Assembly (NCBI GenBank): GCA_031761405.1
Contig: JASEVX010000099.1
Span: 1-64,000 of the forward strand
Length of the DNA stretch: 64,000 nucleotides
DNA from: Serripes groenlandicus
Lineage: Eukaryota > Mollusca > Bivalvia > Cardiida > Cardiidae
Direction: 5' to 3'
Shown here: positions 21,692 through 33,294 of the stretch, piece after piece
Layout of the letters: every line of letters begins with the position of its first letter
Position numbering within the stretch: the first letter of the stretch is position 1
Translations under genes and position numbers: made by a program
Notes under the pieces: generated by a model
What the model saw: the letters and a program-made list of their open reading frames with translations, nothing else
Told to the model about the DNA's origin: nothing
Databases searched by the model: none

Positions 21692-21965
21692 GGGCCACGG
21701 TAGCTCAGTCGGTATATACGCGGGCTGTCAATCCACGGGTTGTGAGTAAGAACCCCAGCTCGGCCAACATTATCTCTGACGTTTGATAAAATTCAATACG
21801 ACATGCGTCATTCGTTTTCCGCCAATGGCCTTACAGTCTATGTGAAAAAGCGGTCAGTTGCCTGGAAAGACTGTTGTGTGGAAACACTTGAGTAAGTGAA
21901 CTGGCCGCCGTAATATGACTGAAAAATGGTTGAAAACGGCGTTAGATTCCAATCAATCAATCTAA
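21692..21965 (+). mobile_element. Full-length tRNA-derived SINE
   Basis: The head has an A box (GGTAGCTCAGTCGGTATA) and a degenerate B box (GGGTTGTGAGTAAGAACCCC). The body follows with GGAAAGACTGTTGTGTGGAA, GTAAGTGAACTGGCCGCCGT, GAAAACGGCGTTAGATTCC and the tail AATCAATCAAT. A related tail is at 63.12-63.24 kb. Confidence 0.8.
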
Positions 21966-22334
21966 TTCTGTGTGTCAAAGGACGCATCTAGTACAGAAAA
22001 TCATGTATACGGACAGTGAAGGCTCTGATTAGACTGCGCGAATGCACAGGCTCACCTGATTTTTCACTGTACGCAGATGCTTTAAGACACAACACGCTAG
22101 ACGAGGATCATGTCGTAAAATCAAAGTAGCGTTTTTAAAGTACCAAAGTATCCGAGGATGCGAACGTTAACGAAGGTATCTTTCTATTTTCAAATAATGA
22201 CGAATATATTTATGTGTCACAGGGCACTTTTTCTACAAATATGTGAGTCCTTAATGTAAAATGGTTGTTGGACGCAACGCTATGTCGCTTTGTTATGCCT
22301 TTATTTGAGAAAGGGAGGTCTGTGACAAAACTGT
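21966..22334. other. Spacer with one copy of the 39-bp unit region
   Basis: Around 22000-22095, GGACAGTGAAGGCTCTGATT, AGACTGCGCGAATG and CACAGGCTCACCTG parallel the 39-bp array and its right flank (TACAGGCTCGCCTTTG). The rest shows nothing. Confidence 0.45.
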
Positions 22335-22592
22335 TCTCCCGTCGTGGCGTTGTGGTTAGAGCGTCCGCTTATGGACCTGGAGACCAGGGCAAGATTCCCG
22401 GTCAGGTCATACAACGCACTTAGAAACAATTACCAATGGCTTCCCTCCTTGGCGCTCAGTGTTTCGAGGAAAGCATTCCCACTTATTTGTCAGTGCCAGA
22501 ATAATATCGGTAGTAATAGTAAATTACCCAGGAAACTAAATGAATGTGACAGCGTAAAACACCATTCAAACAAACATAACAAGTTACAAGGG
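22335..22592 (+). mobile_element. Full-length tRNA-derived SINE, second subtype
   Basis: The head GTCGTGGCGTTGTGGTTAGA and GGAGACCAGGGCAAGATTCC is followed by the subtype body (ATGGCTTCCCTCCTTGGCGC, TCAGTGCCAGAATAATATCG, TAGTAAATTACCCAGGAAAC) and the tail GCGTAAAACACCATTCAAAC. Subtype bodies are also found at 14.57 and 26.80 kb. An 86-codon open frame across it is incidental. Confidence 0.8.
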
Positions 22593-22631
22593 AAATGCAC
22601 GTAACTCTACTTCAGCGTCAGAAATGCAGAC

Positions 22632-22864
22632 CTTTTGGAGTTCTTGCCCCTCCAAGTACGTATGGACGATGAAATGCAGAAATTGGGTGTATGGACAGCG
22701 TTATTGCCCATTGGATAAAGTGGCCCTCGGTCTCTCCGTCCCTGTGGTTGGACAGAATGCCCAAGACAACATCCCCTGGTCTGCAATATTAAGGGATCTC
22801 AAGCAAGCGAGGATGTTTTTCGGGGCAGAAGATTTGTACTGGGCGTATACGTACGGGGAAAGTA
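22632..22864 (+). CDS. Candidate internal exon, Cys/Trp-rich, unknown protein
   Basis: An open stretch ends at a consensus donor, GAAAGTA|GTAAGT (22865). One frame reads SSCPSKYVWTMKCRNW, YGQRYCPLDKVALGLS and ILRDLKQARMFFGAED, with four Cys and several aromatic residues. It could start at an AG after ATGCAG (22631), which would accept a phase-0 join from the weak donor at 14999. A second frame is also open over the first 100 bases (NADLLEFLPLQVRMDDEM), so a frameshift near 22.70 kb is possible. I recognise no domain. Membership in the same gene as 11035-15007 is a guess from strand and phase. Confidence 0.35.
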
Positions 22865-23099
22865 GTAAGTATAATTAAACGCGAGGTAATAATGATAAAG
22901 CAACAGATGACTCTTTCAATGTTTATGAATGCCGCCTCAAAAACTTCATGAACGTAGGACAATTAATGGCTTAAATTGGTAACCGACTGAAACAAAATCA
23001 GTGCTGAAACCGTCTGTGTGAATCATGTGTCACCAGTATAGGCTCGTCTGAGCAGGTTATATACTGTTGGCCGCTAAACTCAAAAAGTTTATCTTGATA

Positions 23100-23640
23100 T
23101 CTCTCCAAAACGCAAAGCTGTATTAGTTCATTTAAAAAAAATGTTTGGTGAAGATCAGATAGTCAATGGAGCCTCTAGTGTGTTCACAAGCTTTATTATA
23201 GCCATTTTGGCAAATTCAAGTGCCATAATCCAGCCTTGCAAGGGCACATCTGGCTGGTTTGCAAAAGGAACCAAGCTCTCATCAATATTCAACTACTATC
23301 TAACTTTGGTGAAGATCGAATAGTAAATGGAGGCTCTATTGTGTTCACAAGCTGTATTATAGCCATTTTGACAATGTCAAGGGCCATAATCCAGTCTTGC
23401 ATGGGCGGATCTGGCTCGTTTACAAAATTTACCGAGCTGTCATGGATATCTAACTACTGTATACATTTTATTGAGATACAATCAAAACTGAAGATTGTAT
23501 CGCGTTCACAAGCATTTGTATACGGACGCACGGACGCACGGACGCACGCACGGACGGACTCACGGACGATAGCCGCACGGACGACGGACACCACGCCACG
23601 GCATAAGCTCTATTGGCCTTTGGCTAGTAGAGCTAAAACC
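23100..23640 (+). mobile_element. Pearl/Helentron-like element with two cores
   Basis: Two cores of about 165-170 bp are seen (TTTGGTGAAGATCAGATAGT at 23142 and TTTGGTGAAGATCGAATAGT at 23303, each with TTATAGCCATTTTG and GCCATAATCCAG). A GGACGCACGGACGC-type microsatellite (23524-23590) and the terminal hairpin AAGCTCTATTGGCC/TTTGGCTAGTAGAGCT (23605-23634) with trailing AAAA follow. This is the textbook order for the pearl family. Confidence 0.75.
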
Positions 23641-24424
23641 CATACAGCACTGAAAGGGATACATTTCTTATTGTCCTTGTGTTTCTATACAGTATATTAT
23701 GAGTCGTGCTACAGAAAACCATTCGTATTGTATTTGTGACTAGGGTAGATAAAGATCTGTGTGTGCATCCATACTACCTGATTTTATCATACCTGAACCG
23801 ATTTTCATAAATCATCATGTAATATATCAGGGAACATTGCAAATCCCGATCAGGCAGCTGGTTGCATAATAACACACACGCCCGAACGCACGGACACTAT
23901 AAATGAATACACAACTCGTGTGCCTATATCCTATGCGTACGGGATATCGTTTGATGCTATGTTCACAACTATTTTAAATGCATCAATCTTGTTTTTCAGA
24001 ACTTTGCACATGAGGATACCGTAAAACAGTGGTCTTGAACAAACATATCATCGATATTAAAGACTGAAAAAGTTTAGAATAGATAAGCAAATGCTGTGAA
24101 CTACATGTGTATCATACTAACGAGCACAAATAAGTTGTGAAATAGTTTAGACTAGAAATCGGTCTACAAAATGCAAATAAATTATAATGGAATTAATTAT
24201 CAGGTCATCATACTGATATTATATGAAAAGTTGAATTCTTCGAAGACATTTATCTATATAACACAGTAGCTTTACCAACATTTTCACAGGTCATGCATGT
24301 TATTATTAAGCCGTCTTATAACTTTTTGAACAATATGTCATGAAGACAACCACGCCTACTACTCAAGACAATTCGTATGAAAGTAGGGAAAGCAAGTGCT
24401 ATCGAACTATATCATTTACTTTGT
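23641..24424. other. No feature recognised
   Basis: AT-rich DNA. A short ACGCCCGAACGCACGGAC stretch near 23880 may be a trace of another pearl-type microsatellite. No coding signal. Confidence 0.4.
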
Positions 24425-24672
24425 TTGTATGTTTTATGCCGTTTTCAACAAGTTTTCTGTAGTAGTTACCAATACTACTGACCGATTTATCCTGACACCA
24501 GTGAGTCCCAGTCGTAAAGCCAAGGTGGTAACCCTGAGGGCTGAGGAAGTAAATCCAGTTCTACCTTTTTTAAAAAAAAAGTTTTTGGTATTCTTTGGTA
24601 TGACCTGACTGGGGATCGAACCCGACACTTCCCATCCCCTGAGCCGAACGCTATACCACTTCCCCATCGTAT
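24425..24672 (-). mobile_element. tRNA-derived SINE, near copy of 88-282
   Basis: The reversed 3' domain TTATGCCGTTTTCAACAAGT is followed by TACCAATACTACTGACCGAT, CCTGACACCAGTGAGTCCCA and the head complement GACTGGGGATCGAACCCGAC...CGCTATACCACTTCCCCATC. Similarity to the copy at the left edge continues about 95 bp past the head, to about 24765. Confidence 0.75.
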
Positions 24673-24811
24673 ACCTTTTTGAGCGATATTGATTAAAGAC
24701 AATAACTCCTACTACTCAAGATTATCCCAATTAAAATACGAAAAGCAAATATTATATAGTTCTACCATTAATATCCCCGAAGATATGAGCCGCGTCAAGC
24801 AACTTGAACTA

Positions 24812-25022
24812 TTAACCCTTTCAGCGCCGAATTGTTTAAAGTACTCTTCCATGTTCAAACTCGGACGACTTTATTTTCATGTTATAGGATTTTTGGAATA
24901 TTTTTATAACTCACAGCCAAACAATGCATATTTCAGGTGAGACAGCTCGTTACGAGCTGACTCACCTGAATCTGCATTGTTTGCAAAAAGCTAAATATTG
25001 CCTTTGGCGCTGAACGAGTTAA
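24812..25022. mobile_element. 211-bp MITE with TTAA ends, second family
   Basis: It is bounded by TTAA at 24812-24815 and 25019-25022. Termini CCCTTTCAGCGCCGAA and the complement of TTTGGCGCTGAACGAG form imperfect inverted repeats. The centre is a hairpin, TTTCAGGTGAGACAGCTCGT against ACGAGCTGACTCACCTGAAT, flanked by AACAATGCATA and its complement. The element is intact to the eye. Confidence 0.85.
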
Positions 25023-25470
25023 CCCCACGTTCCCACATAAAACAAGTCTGCAGCAGACGACTTTGAAAACAATGTGGCAATATGAAAAATATCTGTGAAG
25101 GATAACACTCTTAATCCTTTCCCACATATGACAAATCAACAGCAGACGACTTTGAAAACAATGTGGCAAACATATGAAAAATGTGTAAAATGATAAAACT
25201 CTTAATCCTTTCCCACATATGACAAATCAACAGCAGACGACTTAGAAAACATTTTGGCAAAAATATGATTTTTTTTGTTAATGAAACTTTTAACCATTTC
25301 CCACACATAACAAATCTTTAGCAGACGACTTTGAAAACATAAAGGCGAAAATATGAAAAATATCTATAAATGAAAGATAAATCATTGCATAGAGTTGGAA
25401 ACATTGTGGCAAAAGGAGAAATTAGCAATTTCTCCTTTTGTCACAATGTTTTCCAAGTCGTCTGCTGTAG
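25019..25470. repeat. Tandemly repeated MITE arms
   Basis: Four left arms of the TTAA-flanked MITE follow each other: TTCCCACATAAAACAAGTCT (25030), CTTTCCCACATATGACAAAT (25116 and 25208) and ATTTCCCACACATAACAAAT (25294). Each continues with CAGCAGACGACTT and GAAAACA. Only the last is followed by the central hairpin (GCAAAAGGAGAAATTAGCAA) and a right arm, which ends abruptly at the SINE fragment (25471). The spacing of about 90 bp suggests repeated loss of the right half or tandem duplication of the arm. Confidence 0.75.
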
Positions 25471-25717
25471 TTATATCACGGCGTTTCTTGTGTGTAATTT
25501 ATCAGTACTACTGGTCCAATAATCCTGGCACAAGCGAGTCAGTCATAACAAGGACGGAAGGCCGTTACTACCATTGTTTAAGTCTGAACTCTGTCAATGT
25601 AGACAAACTTCGCAACTTTAAATTGTCTACCAATCCGTTTGATTTTTTTTTAAATAGTGTGCTTGGCCCGTAGCGCCGATACAGCACACATTTGTCTTCC
25701 TTCAAAGATGTGAGGTG
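25471..25717 (-). repeat. SINE body plus tail, paired with 612-852
   Basis: It has the same segment order as 612-852: TTATATCACGGCGTTTCTTG, CAGTACTACTGGTCCA, AACTCTGTCAATGTAGACAA, ACCAATCCGTTTGAT and GCCGATACAGCACACATTTG. Confidence 0.65.
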
Positions 25718-26460
25718 AGTTCTATAGTAAACAAAATGTGAACGAGTGTTAGCTGTTTCTATGGAACGGTCCGAAACCTACTCAACTAAAACGGACTCTC
25801 CATAAAAGAAGTTAAGATTAATCGGTATTATTCGTGTAATCCCGTCAAACCGATTGAATGTCGATATTCCGCGAACATTTTCCGACAAGTCAATCGCTTA
25901 CTTTGCTATTTATTTCTTCTTTTATTAACCCAAATAAACCCAAATATTTTTGATTAATTAACTTTAGAGTTTTATAAATATGTCTAGTGACATGGGGTCT
26001 ATATATCAGTGAAAGGTGCACTCTAAATGTGTTTTGCTTACCTTTGAATACATTTGTATATCAATGAATGTGAAATTCCTGCTATATTGTTTAAAATGTT
26101 AAGACGTCCTGTTTGACGAAGAAATACATGTATTGCGTAGTTTCAAAAGAATCCCCAATGCAGATAACTTGAGTGTCCTTTGGCTAGTCTTTTCACTCTG
26201 ACTATGCTATGGCGACAAGTTCACAAACGCATGATTTTCATGTCTTTCCCTCATCAGTAATCAACCCATCATTATTCTTAGGAAATCAATCCTAATTTGT
26301 TTATATTTACCATTCGTCGTGTGAAATGGGTTATTTCGCGATGTCTGAAACATCCGGCGACTCTTCCAAGTGTGGTTGCACTTTTGCTATAGATGCATCT
26401 GGTTGGTGAAAATTCATATCAAGAGAGGGCTTTACTTAATGCCTACACTTTGCAGCTTAA
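25718..26460. other. No feature recognised
   Basis: No domain, splice pattern or repeat family recognised. Confidence 0.4.
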
Positions 26461-26462
26461 TT

Positions 26463-26692
26463 TCTTCTCTGCATCAAATTTCCCCCGACATTAGCATCAA
26501 GCACACAATGTGGTTGAAAAGAAGACACAATTCTTTTGAGCATAACAAATTAAAATGATCTCGCAGACGATCGATAATTGGCATAATTTGTTTTTTAGAA
26601 AAAACGGTGCTTAGAAAATCGGTGTCTTCTTTTCAACCACATAGTGTGTTTGATTCTTATATCGGGTGGAATTTGTACACAGAGACGAAACA
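26463..26692. repeat. Inverted repeat with arms of about 65 bp
   Basis: The left side AAGCACACAATGTGGTTGAA with AAGAAGACAC (about 26496-26530) pairs with the right side GTGTCTTCTTTTCAACCACA with TAGTGTGTTTGATTC (about 26622-26658). Looser pairing extends outward (CCCCCGACATTAGC against the complement of TATATCGGGTGG). It is probably a small foldback element; no target duplication seen. Confidence 0.7.
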
Positions 26693-26794
26693 GCATGTAT
26701 GTAAATGACATGTGTATGTGACAATCCATAAGTAACTACATGTAGTTTTTGACCCAACATCACCCAAACCTGACTCCGAAGACTTTAAAAATGG

Positions 26795-26952
26795 TAGTAA
26801 TGGCTTCCCTCATTGGTGCTCAGGGTTGCGGGGTTAGCATTACGACTGACTGGCTAGTGTCAGGCTAAATGGACCGGTAGGACTGGGAGCTTACCCGGGA
26901 AAAACTAAACAAATGTTAAAATCGGCGTAAAACACCTTCCAATCAATTCAAA
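26795..26952 (+). mobile_element. SINE 3' half, second subtype
   Basis: ATGGCTTCCCTCATTGGTGC, GCTAGTGTCAGGCTAAATGG, GGGAGCTTACCCGGGAAAAA and ATCGGCGTAAAACACC with a CAATCAATTCAA tail. Head absent. Confidence 0.75.
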
Positions 26953-26954
26953 CC

Positions 26955-27745
26955 TGACTGATAGTTGATGGAGATCAATGTTCTGACCAGGCTGCTATTT
27001 GGTGGTGATGAATTTTTACCTTCGGCTCAGGTGATCTAAAAATGCAGCATTCAGAGTGTTAAAAAGAGTTTCCTTCAATTTGGTCTGGCGACCTAGTTTT
27101 TGACCTTACATGACCCATATCTCGAACTTGGTCTAGATATCATCAAGACAGTTATTCTGACATTTCAACATGCTAAAGTTAAACGTGAGGCCTCCAGGCT
27201 GTTTACAAGATTGTCCTTCAATTTGACCTTGTGACCTAGTTCTTGACCTCACATGACCAAGTTTCGAACTTGGCCAAGATTTGGTGGAGATGAACGTTCT
27301 GATAAACTTTCATAAGGTTTGAATCCATTAACTTGCCTGTAGTGTTAACAAGGCAATTGTTGATGACCGATGTGGCACGATGGACGGACCAAATGTGATC
27401 AAAATAGCTCACCTTGAGCACAGGTAAGCTAAAGATGTGGCTTCTGATGTCTCCACAAAGTTTTTCTAAAATTTGACAAATTGACCTAGTTTTTGACCCC
27501 ATGTGACCTAGTTTTGATTCAGATGAATCTGCTGATGATTTGATGGAAACTGAGGCTTCTAGAGCGTTCATAAGGTATCTCTAATATTTGACCTTGTGAC
27601 CTAGGTTTTTATCCCCCCCCATATGGTCCAGTTTAGAGTTTGAATAAGATATGATGGAAATGAAAGTATTGATAAACTTTCATGAAGACTTGATGTTCAA
27701 TATGGCCTGTAGAGTGTTAACATGATAATTGTGATATATACCAAG
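26955..27745 (+). mobile_element. Cluster of pearl/Helentron-like elements
   Basis: Several cores contain TGTGACCTAGTTTTTGACC-type text (near 27085, 27227, 27478, 27592) and TTCTGATAAACTTTCAT (27298, 27669). Two terminal structures are visible: GGCTCAGGTGATCTAAAA at 27014-27031 and AATAGCTCACCTTGAGCACA...TAAGCTAAAG at 27405-27434 preceded by GATGGACGGACC. This indicates two complete 3' ends and a third truncated unit, lying head to tail. Confidence 0.65.
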
Positions 27746-27959
27746 ATTTACAGTATACATTCAATATAAGTTGAATTGAACGTAACTGGTATTTTTCAGG
27801 CACTCTTAGTGAAACTTGCCGTATGGTGGTTAACAATTCCATAGTTTTAACATTAATCCATTCAACGACGGCTGTAAGGACAAATCCAAACAAATATCCC
27901 ATCCACCTTTGGCAGGGGATAACAATTCCCACAAAATAAGGGTAGCTAGTCCCTGTTGC

Positions 27960-28930
27960 TGGCAGCCGTACTTTTCAACCAATTTGAAATTGGATTGAAA
28001 GGAGATCAATTAGAAAGTCTTGTTATTTAACCAATAAGGATTGAATAATCTATGTAGAAGATCACATAAGGAACATTTCTGATAATTAATATTGGAATCA
28101 GACAATCAGAAAAAGATATTTAAAACTTTGTTATTCTACTCCTTTTCTTATGCCGCCCGGTCACCATGTTTTTCAAACAATCAATAAGGCTTAAATAAAT
28201 TTTGTATAGGACAACCTAAGGCACATTATTTGTCAAATTATCTTGGCATCAGAAAACAAGATTCAAAGAAGTATTTCTTTTCATTTAACCACTTTTTAGA
28301 TGCAGCCTTGTGTTTTAACTAATCAATTTGGATTGAACAAATATTGTAGAGGCATTTCATCTAAATCATCATGAAATCAGACAAGTACTGAAACAGAAAT
28401 TTAATATAAAGTATTTTCATTTTGTCACACTCCTGATACCGCAGTAACCTAAATTCTTCATAGAGTTGATATATATTTGAACACTATGGATAGTGGACTA
28501 CCAAAGAAACATTCCTATGAAGTTGAAATTAGTTCTTAAATTTAGGAAAATATAATTTTAAACTGAAAATGAAAGAAGAACGGACTACGGACATAGAGTG
28601 ATCAGAATAGATCACATTTAGCTTTCGGCTCAGGTGATCGAAAACTGCAGCCACTAACAGCCATGCTTTTTAACCAATCATTATGAACTGAACGGTTTTG
28701 GTAGAATTTCACAGAAGGAAATTTCTACCAAATTACCTTAAAGTCAGACAAGTAGTTTTCATTTGTCATTCAATCTACCCACCACCCTTCTGATGTTGCA
28801 GTCTTCTGCATAGAATTTAATTTCTTTTTTTTTTATTAAAGGACACCATTATAAAAAAACATTCATATGATATTTGGATGAAATATGTGCATTGGTTTAG
28901 GAGGAGATTAATAGTTAAATAAATAAGAAA
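27960..28930 (+). mobile_element. Pearl/Helentron-like elements with ACCAATC cores
   Basis: Cores are recognised by TTTTTCAAACAATCAATAAG (28169), TTTAACTAATCAATTTGGAT (28313) and TTTTTAACCAATCATTATGA (28667), with AGACAAGTACTGAAACAG-like and GGTTTAGGAGGAG boxes. A 3' end with GAACGGACTACGGACATAGA and GCTTTCGGCTCAGGTGATCG closes at 28640. The cores after it belong to another copy without a visible end. Confidence 0.6.
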
Positions 28931-29194
28931 TTACAAAACTAATCTATAATCCATTTTATTCCGTCATGAAGTGTAGATGACATATGCATTTTATTATTAA
29001 TCACATATATAAAAAGTTGTTTACAAAAGTTTAATAAACGTAATTTACCAAAGCAATTAAGATTTATTGATAACGTTTGAACCTGTACACACCATTTTTC
29101 CGAGGTAACAGGCTACCATTTCAAATTTTTTATATCCAATTGATGCAGATTTTCGATAATTTCCCTTCATAATTCCAAAGTAATATGTTGCAGA

Positions 29195-30287
29195 TACGTT
29201 TCAGTTTATCGAAACGCTCTTTGGTCAAAATTATACAAAATTGGAATAAAGGGTAAAATGGTTAATCGCTCAATGTATGAACATGTTAAGGATGCTATCA
29301 AATTCAAATGATCGCTTTTGATATCCTGGTAGGGCTCAAACAAGGCAAGCTTACGTCTTCAATACTTTTCTCCCATTCCATAGAAGATGTTTGCAAGACA
29401 GAAACAATTGCGGACTCACGCTAGACGATATTACCCTAATTTTGCTGCTTTTCGCAGACGATATGGTTCTGTTAAGTTGTAACCCACAGGATATTCAAAA
29501 TTCTTTGGACCTTCTTAAATATATTGCCAAAACGTGGAGCCTATCGGTTAATACTGAGAACACTAAAATAATTGTCTTTCGAAAACGAGGTAAAACTTCG
29601 GTAAATAAAATAACAGTTGGTACTATAACGGCAAAGTATTAGATATGGTCAACGATTTCAAAACTTATGCGTTGTTTTTAATTATAATGGTTCCTTTATT
29701 TTGAACCAACAGTATATTTCTGACAAAACTCTTAAAGCCATGAACGTTCTTAATATCCATCTTCGGAAATTCGAGTTAACTCCAAAGGAAGCTCTGCAAC
29801 TCTTCGATACATTTATTGGTTTAATATTGAACTATGGATGTCAGGTTTGGGGTGTTACAAAAGCAAAATCCCTCGAAAGAATCCATTTAAAATTCCTAAA
29901 AAATATTTTCAGGGTCAAATTGTCATCAATACGTTGCTATCACTAACTGTTGGTTTAAACTACTGGCGAGTGATAATATTATATTAAGAAATATATGCAA
30001 AATAAAGTATTACAAGATTGCAGTAGTGGGTGAAAAAAATGGCTTCCGATGTCAAATCTATTTTATGTAATACTGGATTCTTATATGTGTCGGAAAATCC
30101 ATTCAGTGTTGACCACAAACAATTTCCAAAAGTAATCAAACAGCGACTTACTGATAACTACATACAAACTTGGTCGTCAGACATAGAAGCAAATAGAATA
30201 CTGACCCTTTATAAAGCTGTTAAAACACAATTTAATTATGAACCATATCTAGACTATATATACAAAACAAAAAACTTGTAAAAAATA
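29195..30287 (+). pseudogene. LINE reverse transcriptase ORF, 5' part (split by a 12-kb insertion)
   Basis: Broken frames give LWSKLYKIGIKGKMVN and MYEHVKDAIKFK (29215-29312), then ILLLFADDMVLLSCNP with the catalytic FADD motif at about 29445-29475, then LSVNTENTKIIVFRKRG. A stop follows near 29641. Downstream come LQLFDTFIGLILNYGCQVWG (29800-29850) and FPKVIKQRLTDNYIQTW (30122-30175). The ORF reaches YLDYIYKTKNL at 30279 and is cut there by the palindromic element. The rest lies at 42226-42540. It is 5'-truncated and frameshifted, hence already dead or decaying. Confidence 0.8.
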
Positions 30288-32430
30288 CCTCCGTGAAGTT
30301 CATTCCCTATTCCTTATTCCTTATTCCTTATTCAAATGTGAAGTTGATTACTTGTTCCTTGTTCCTTACTCCTTATTCGAATGTGAAGTTGGTTACTTGT
30401 TCCTTATTCAAATGTAAAGTTGGTCCTTATTCCTTATTCCTTATTCAAATGTGAAGTTGATTACTTGTTCCTTGTTCCTTATTCCTTATTCGAATGTGAA
30501 GTTGGTTACTTGTTCCTTGTTCCTTATTCAAATGTAAAGTTGGTTATATATTCCTTGTTCCCTTTTTGTTGCTGAATCAGATTTGATCTAAGGTACTGCA
30601 TATGATGATATTGCCAACAACACTGTTGATGATGTTGTTGTTGTTGTAGATGATGAGAGAGACCCATTAGCACATTTCAAATCACCTGTTACTTATTCAA
30701 AAAACCTGTTACTTATTCGTTACTTATTCAAAAAATCAATTCAAACTGCATACGTTGATGTTGCCAACAGCAAATGGGATGTTGTTGTTGTTGTAGATGC
30801 TGACGGAGATCTATAAGTACCTTTAAAATGACCTGTTACTTATTCGGCCGTTTTCATTAAAAGAAACCTTTTCTATCCAAAACATTACTTAAACTGCATA
30901 TGTTGATGTTGAAAATCATAATGTAGATGCGGTTGTTGCTGTTGATGATAACAGAAACCAATTGGTACATTTTAAATCACCTGTTACTTATTCGACCGTG
31001 TTCAAGAAAAGAAGCTATTGCTGTCCCAAATATCTTTCAAAATGCATTTGTTTATGTTGCCAGCAACAATATTGAGGTTGTTGTTGTTGTAAATGATGAA
31101 AGTGAACCATTGGTACATATTAAATCACCTGTTACTTATTCAAAAACCTGTTACTTATTCAAAAACCTGTTACTTATTCAAAAACCTGTTACTTATTCGG
31201 CCGTTCCCTGTTCCTTGTTCCTCATTCCTTATTCGATTGTGAAGTTGGTTACTTGTTCCTTGTTCCTTATTCAAATGTAAAAATGGTTATATGTTCCTTG
31301 TTACTTTTTTGTTGCTTAATCAGATTTGATCTAAGGTATTGCATATGTTGATATTGCCAACAACACTATTGATGATGTTGTTGTTGTTGTAGATGATGAG
31401 AGAGACCCATTGGAACATTTTAAATAACCTGTTACTTATTCAAAATCTGGTTACTTATTCGGCCTTTTTCAAGAAAAGATGCCTTTGCTATCCCAAATAT
31501 CATTCCAATTGAATACTTTGATGTTGTAAACCACAATTGTGATATTGTTGTTGTTGTAGATGCTGCCGGTGACCCATTAGCACATTTCAAATCACCTGTT
31601 ACTTATTCAAAAAACCTGTTACTTATTCGTTACTTATTCAGAAAATCAATTCAAACTGCATACGTTCATGTTGCCAACTTCAAATGGGATGTTGTTGTTG
31701 TTGTAGATGCTGACGGAGATCTATAAGTACCTTTAAAATGACCTGTTACTTATTCAAAAACCCTGTTACTTATTCGGACATTTTCATTAAAAGAAACCTT
31801 TTCTATCCAAAACATTACTTAAACTGCATATGTTGATGTTGAAAATCATAATGTAGATGCGGTTGTTGCTGTTGATGATAACAGAAACCAATTGGTACAT
31901 TTTAAATCACCTGTTACTTATTCGACCGTGTTCAAGAAAAGAAGCTATTGCTGTCCCAAATATCTTTCAAAATGCATTTGTTTATGTTGCCAGCACTAAT
32001 ATTGAGGTTGTTGTTGTTGTAAATGATGAAAGTGAACCATTGGTACATATTAAATCACCTGTTACTTATTCAAAAACCTGTTACTTATTCGGCCGTTCCC
32101 TGTTCCTTGTTCCTCATTCCTTATTCGATTGTGAAGTTGGTTACTTGTTCCTTGTTCCTTATTCAAATGTAAAAATGGTTATATGTTCCTTGTTACTTTT
32201 TTGTTGCTTAATCAGATTTGATCTAAGGTATTGCATATGTTGATATTGCCAACAACACTGTTGATGATGTTGTTGTTGTTGTAGATGATGAGAGAGACCC
32301 ATTGGAACATTTTAAATAACCTGTTACTTATTCAAAATCTGGTTACTTATTCGGCCTTTTTCAAGAAAAGATGCCTTTGCTATCCCAAATATCATTCCAA
32401 TTGAATACTTTGATGTTGTAAACCACAATT
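30288..32430 (+). repeat. Left arm, outer part of the palindrome
   Basis: It starts with several TTCCTTATTCAAATGTGAAG-type linker repeats (30300-30570) and then alternates monomers. These are recognised by GTTGTTGTTGTAGATGATGA (type a), GATGCTGCCGGTGACCCATT (b), GATGCTGACGGAGATCTATA (c), GATGATAACAGAAACCAATT (d) and AATGATGAAAGTGAACCATT (e), nearly all followed by CACCTGTTACTTATTC. Type a monomers lie near 30.58, 31.32 and 32.21 kb. The arm is cut at AATT (32427-32430) by the Academ-like element. Confidence 0.85.
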
Positions 32431-32747
32431 CAGTCTGTAACTTAGCCCCACATTTCCCGAGAATTCATAGAAATGGGCTATCTGGTTATCTCAGCAGGGT
32501 CTGTAATTAACACCCTGGTGTGACCTTTAATGGCCCTAAATTTCTTCATGGTAATTCCCTCATCAGGTAATAAACCGTTAAGAAGCCTAGACAAGTGAGT
32601 TCTCAATCTACCTTGATAGATCTAGCGGAAATATTATAAATTCAACAAGTTGTATTAATCAATATGTTTTATTAACCATATATTCGACATGAGAATATTC
32701 TGATCATTTAACAGAAAAAAAATCTAAAAAAGGATGATTTTATCATG

Positions 32748-32972
32748 TTAACATATCTATTTCCCTCATAAAAAACCTCTTCTGGTGGGCTGCAACAAAC
32801 AACATTTGAAAAAAACATTTAGGCAAAAATGATAAATAAGAAATTTTGCCTTTTGTTACAATGTTTTGTTCATTCAAAATATTTTCTTTTATTTGATGAC
32901 AGTTTCCATATTTTTGGCTAATTGTTTTCAAGTCTTCTGCTGCAGATTTGTTTTATGTGGGAAACAGTAACT
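32748..32972. mobile_element. MITE of the TTAA family, diverged
   Basis: TTAACATATCTATTTCCCTC opens it, ACAACATTTGAAAAAAACAT and AAATTTTGCCTTTTGTTACA form the hairpin, and GTCTTCTGCTGCAGATTTG with ATGTGGGAAACAGTAA closes it. The second arm carries an extra 60-bp AT-rich stretch. Confidence 0.65.
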
Positions 32973-33091
32973 GTTGTTTCAAAGAATATTCTTGCCTCTA
33001 AATTCTTATTTATATACATGATCAAACATATTTGACTGGATGTCAAACAGTCAGTGTTTAATTATGTATTGAGCCAATTGTATACATATTG

Positions 33092-33294
33092 TCAACCCTT
33101 TCTCTCATATAGACGCTTTCTGACGCCTCTGCAGCAGACGGTTTTTTTTGAAAACATAGTGCAATTTCTCCTTTTGCCACAATGTGTTCTACTTAAAGTT
33201 ACAGGTCATCCATTCAATTATAGAGATTTGCTATGTTTTGATAAAATGTATAAAGTCGTCAGCTGAAGAAATGTCGTATGAGGGAAAGGGTTAA
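33092..33294. mobile_element. MITE of the TTAA family
   Basis: The ends are TCAACCCTTTCTCTCATATA and the complement-type CGTATGAGGGAAAGGGTTAA (TTAA 33291-33294). GCAGCAGACGG, AAAACATAGTGCAATTTC and TTTTGCCACAATG mark the inside. It is shorter in the centre than other copies. Confidence 0.75.

Noticed and set aside
22344..22604. 86-codon open frame
   Set aside because: It coincides with a SINE from head to tail.
30927..31280. Open frames of 80-130 codons in the palindrome arms (also 31857-32243, 37179-37493, 37998-38378, 40214-40477) as present-day genes
   Set aside because: They run through repeat monomers and linker sequence, change frame between copies and contain no start or splice context. 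The shared frame is reported only as a possible relic.
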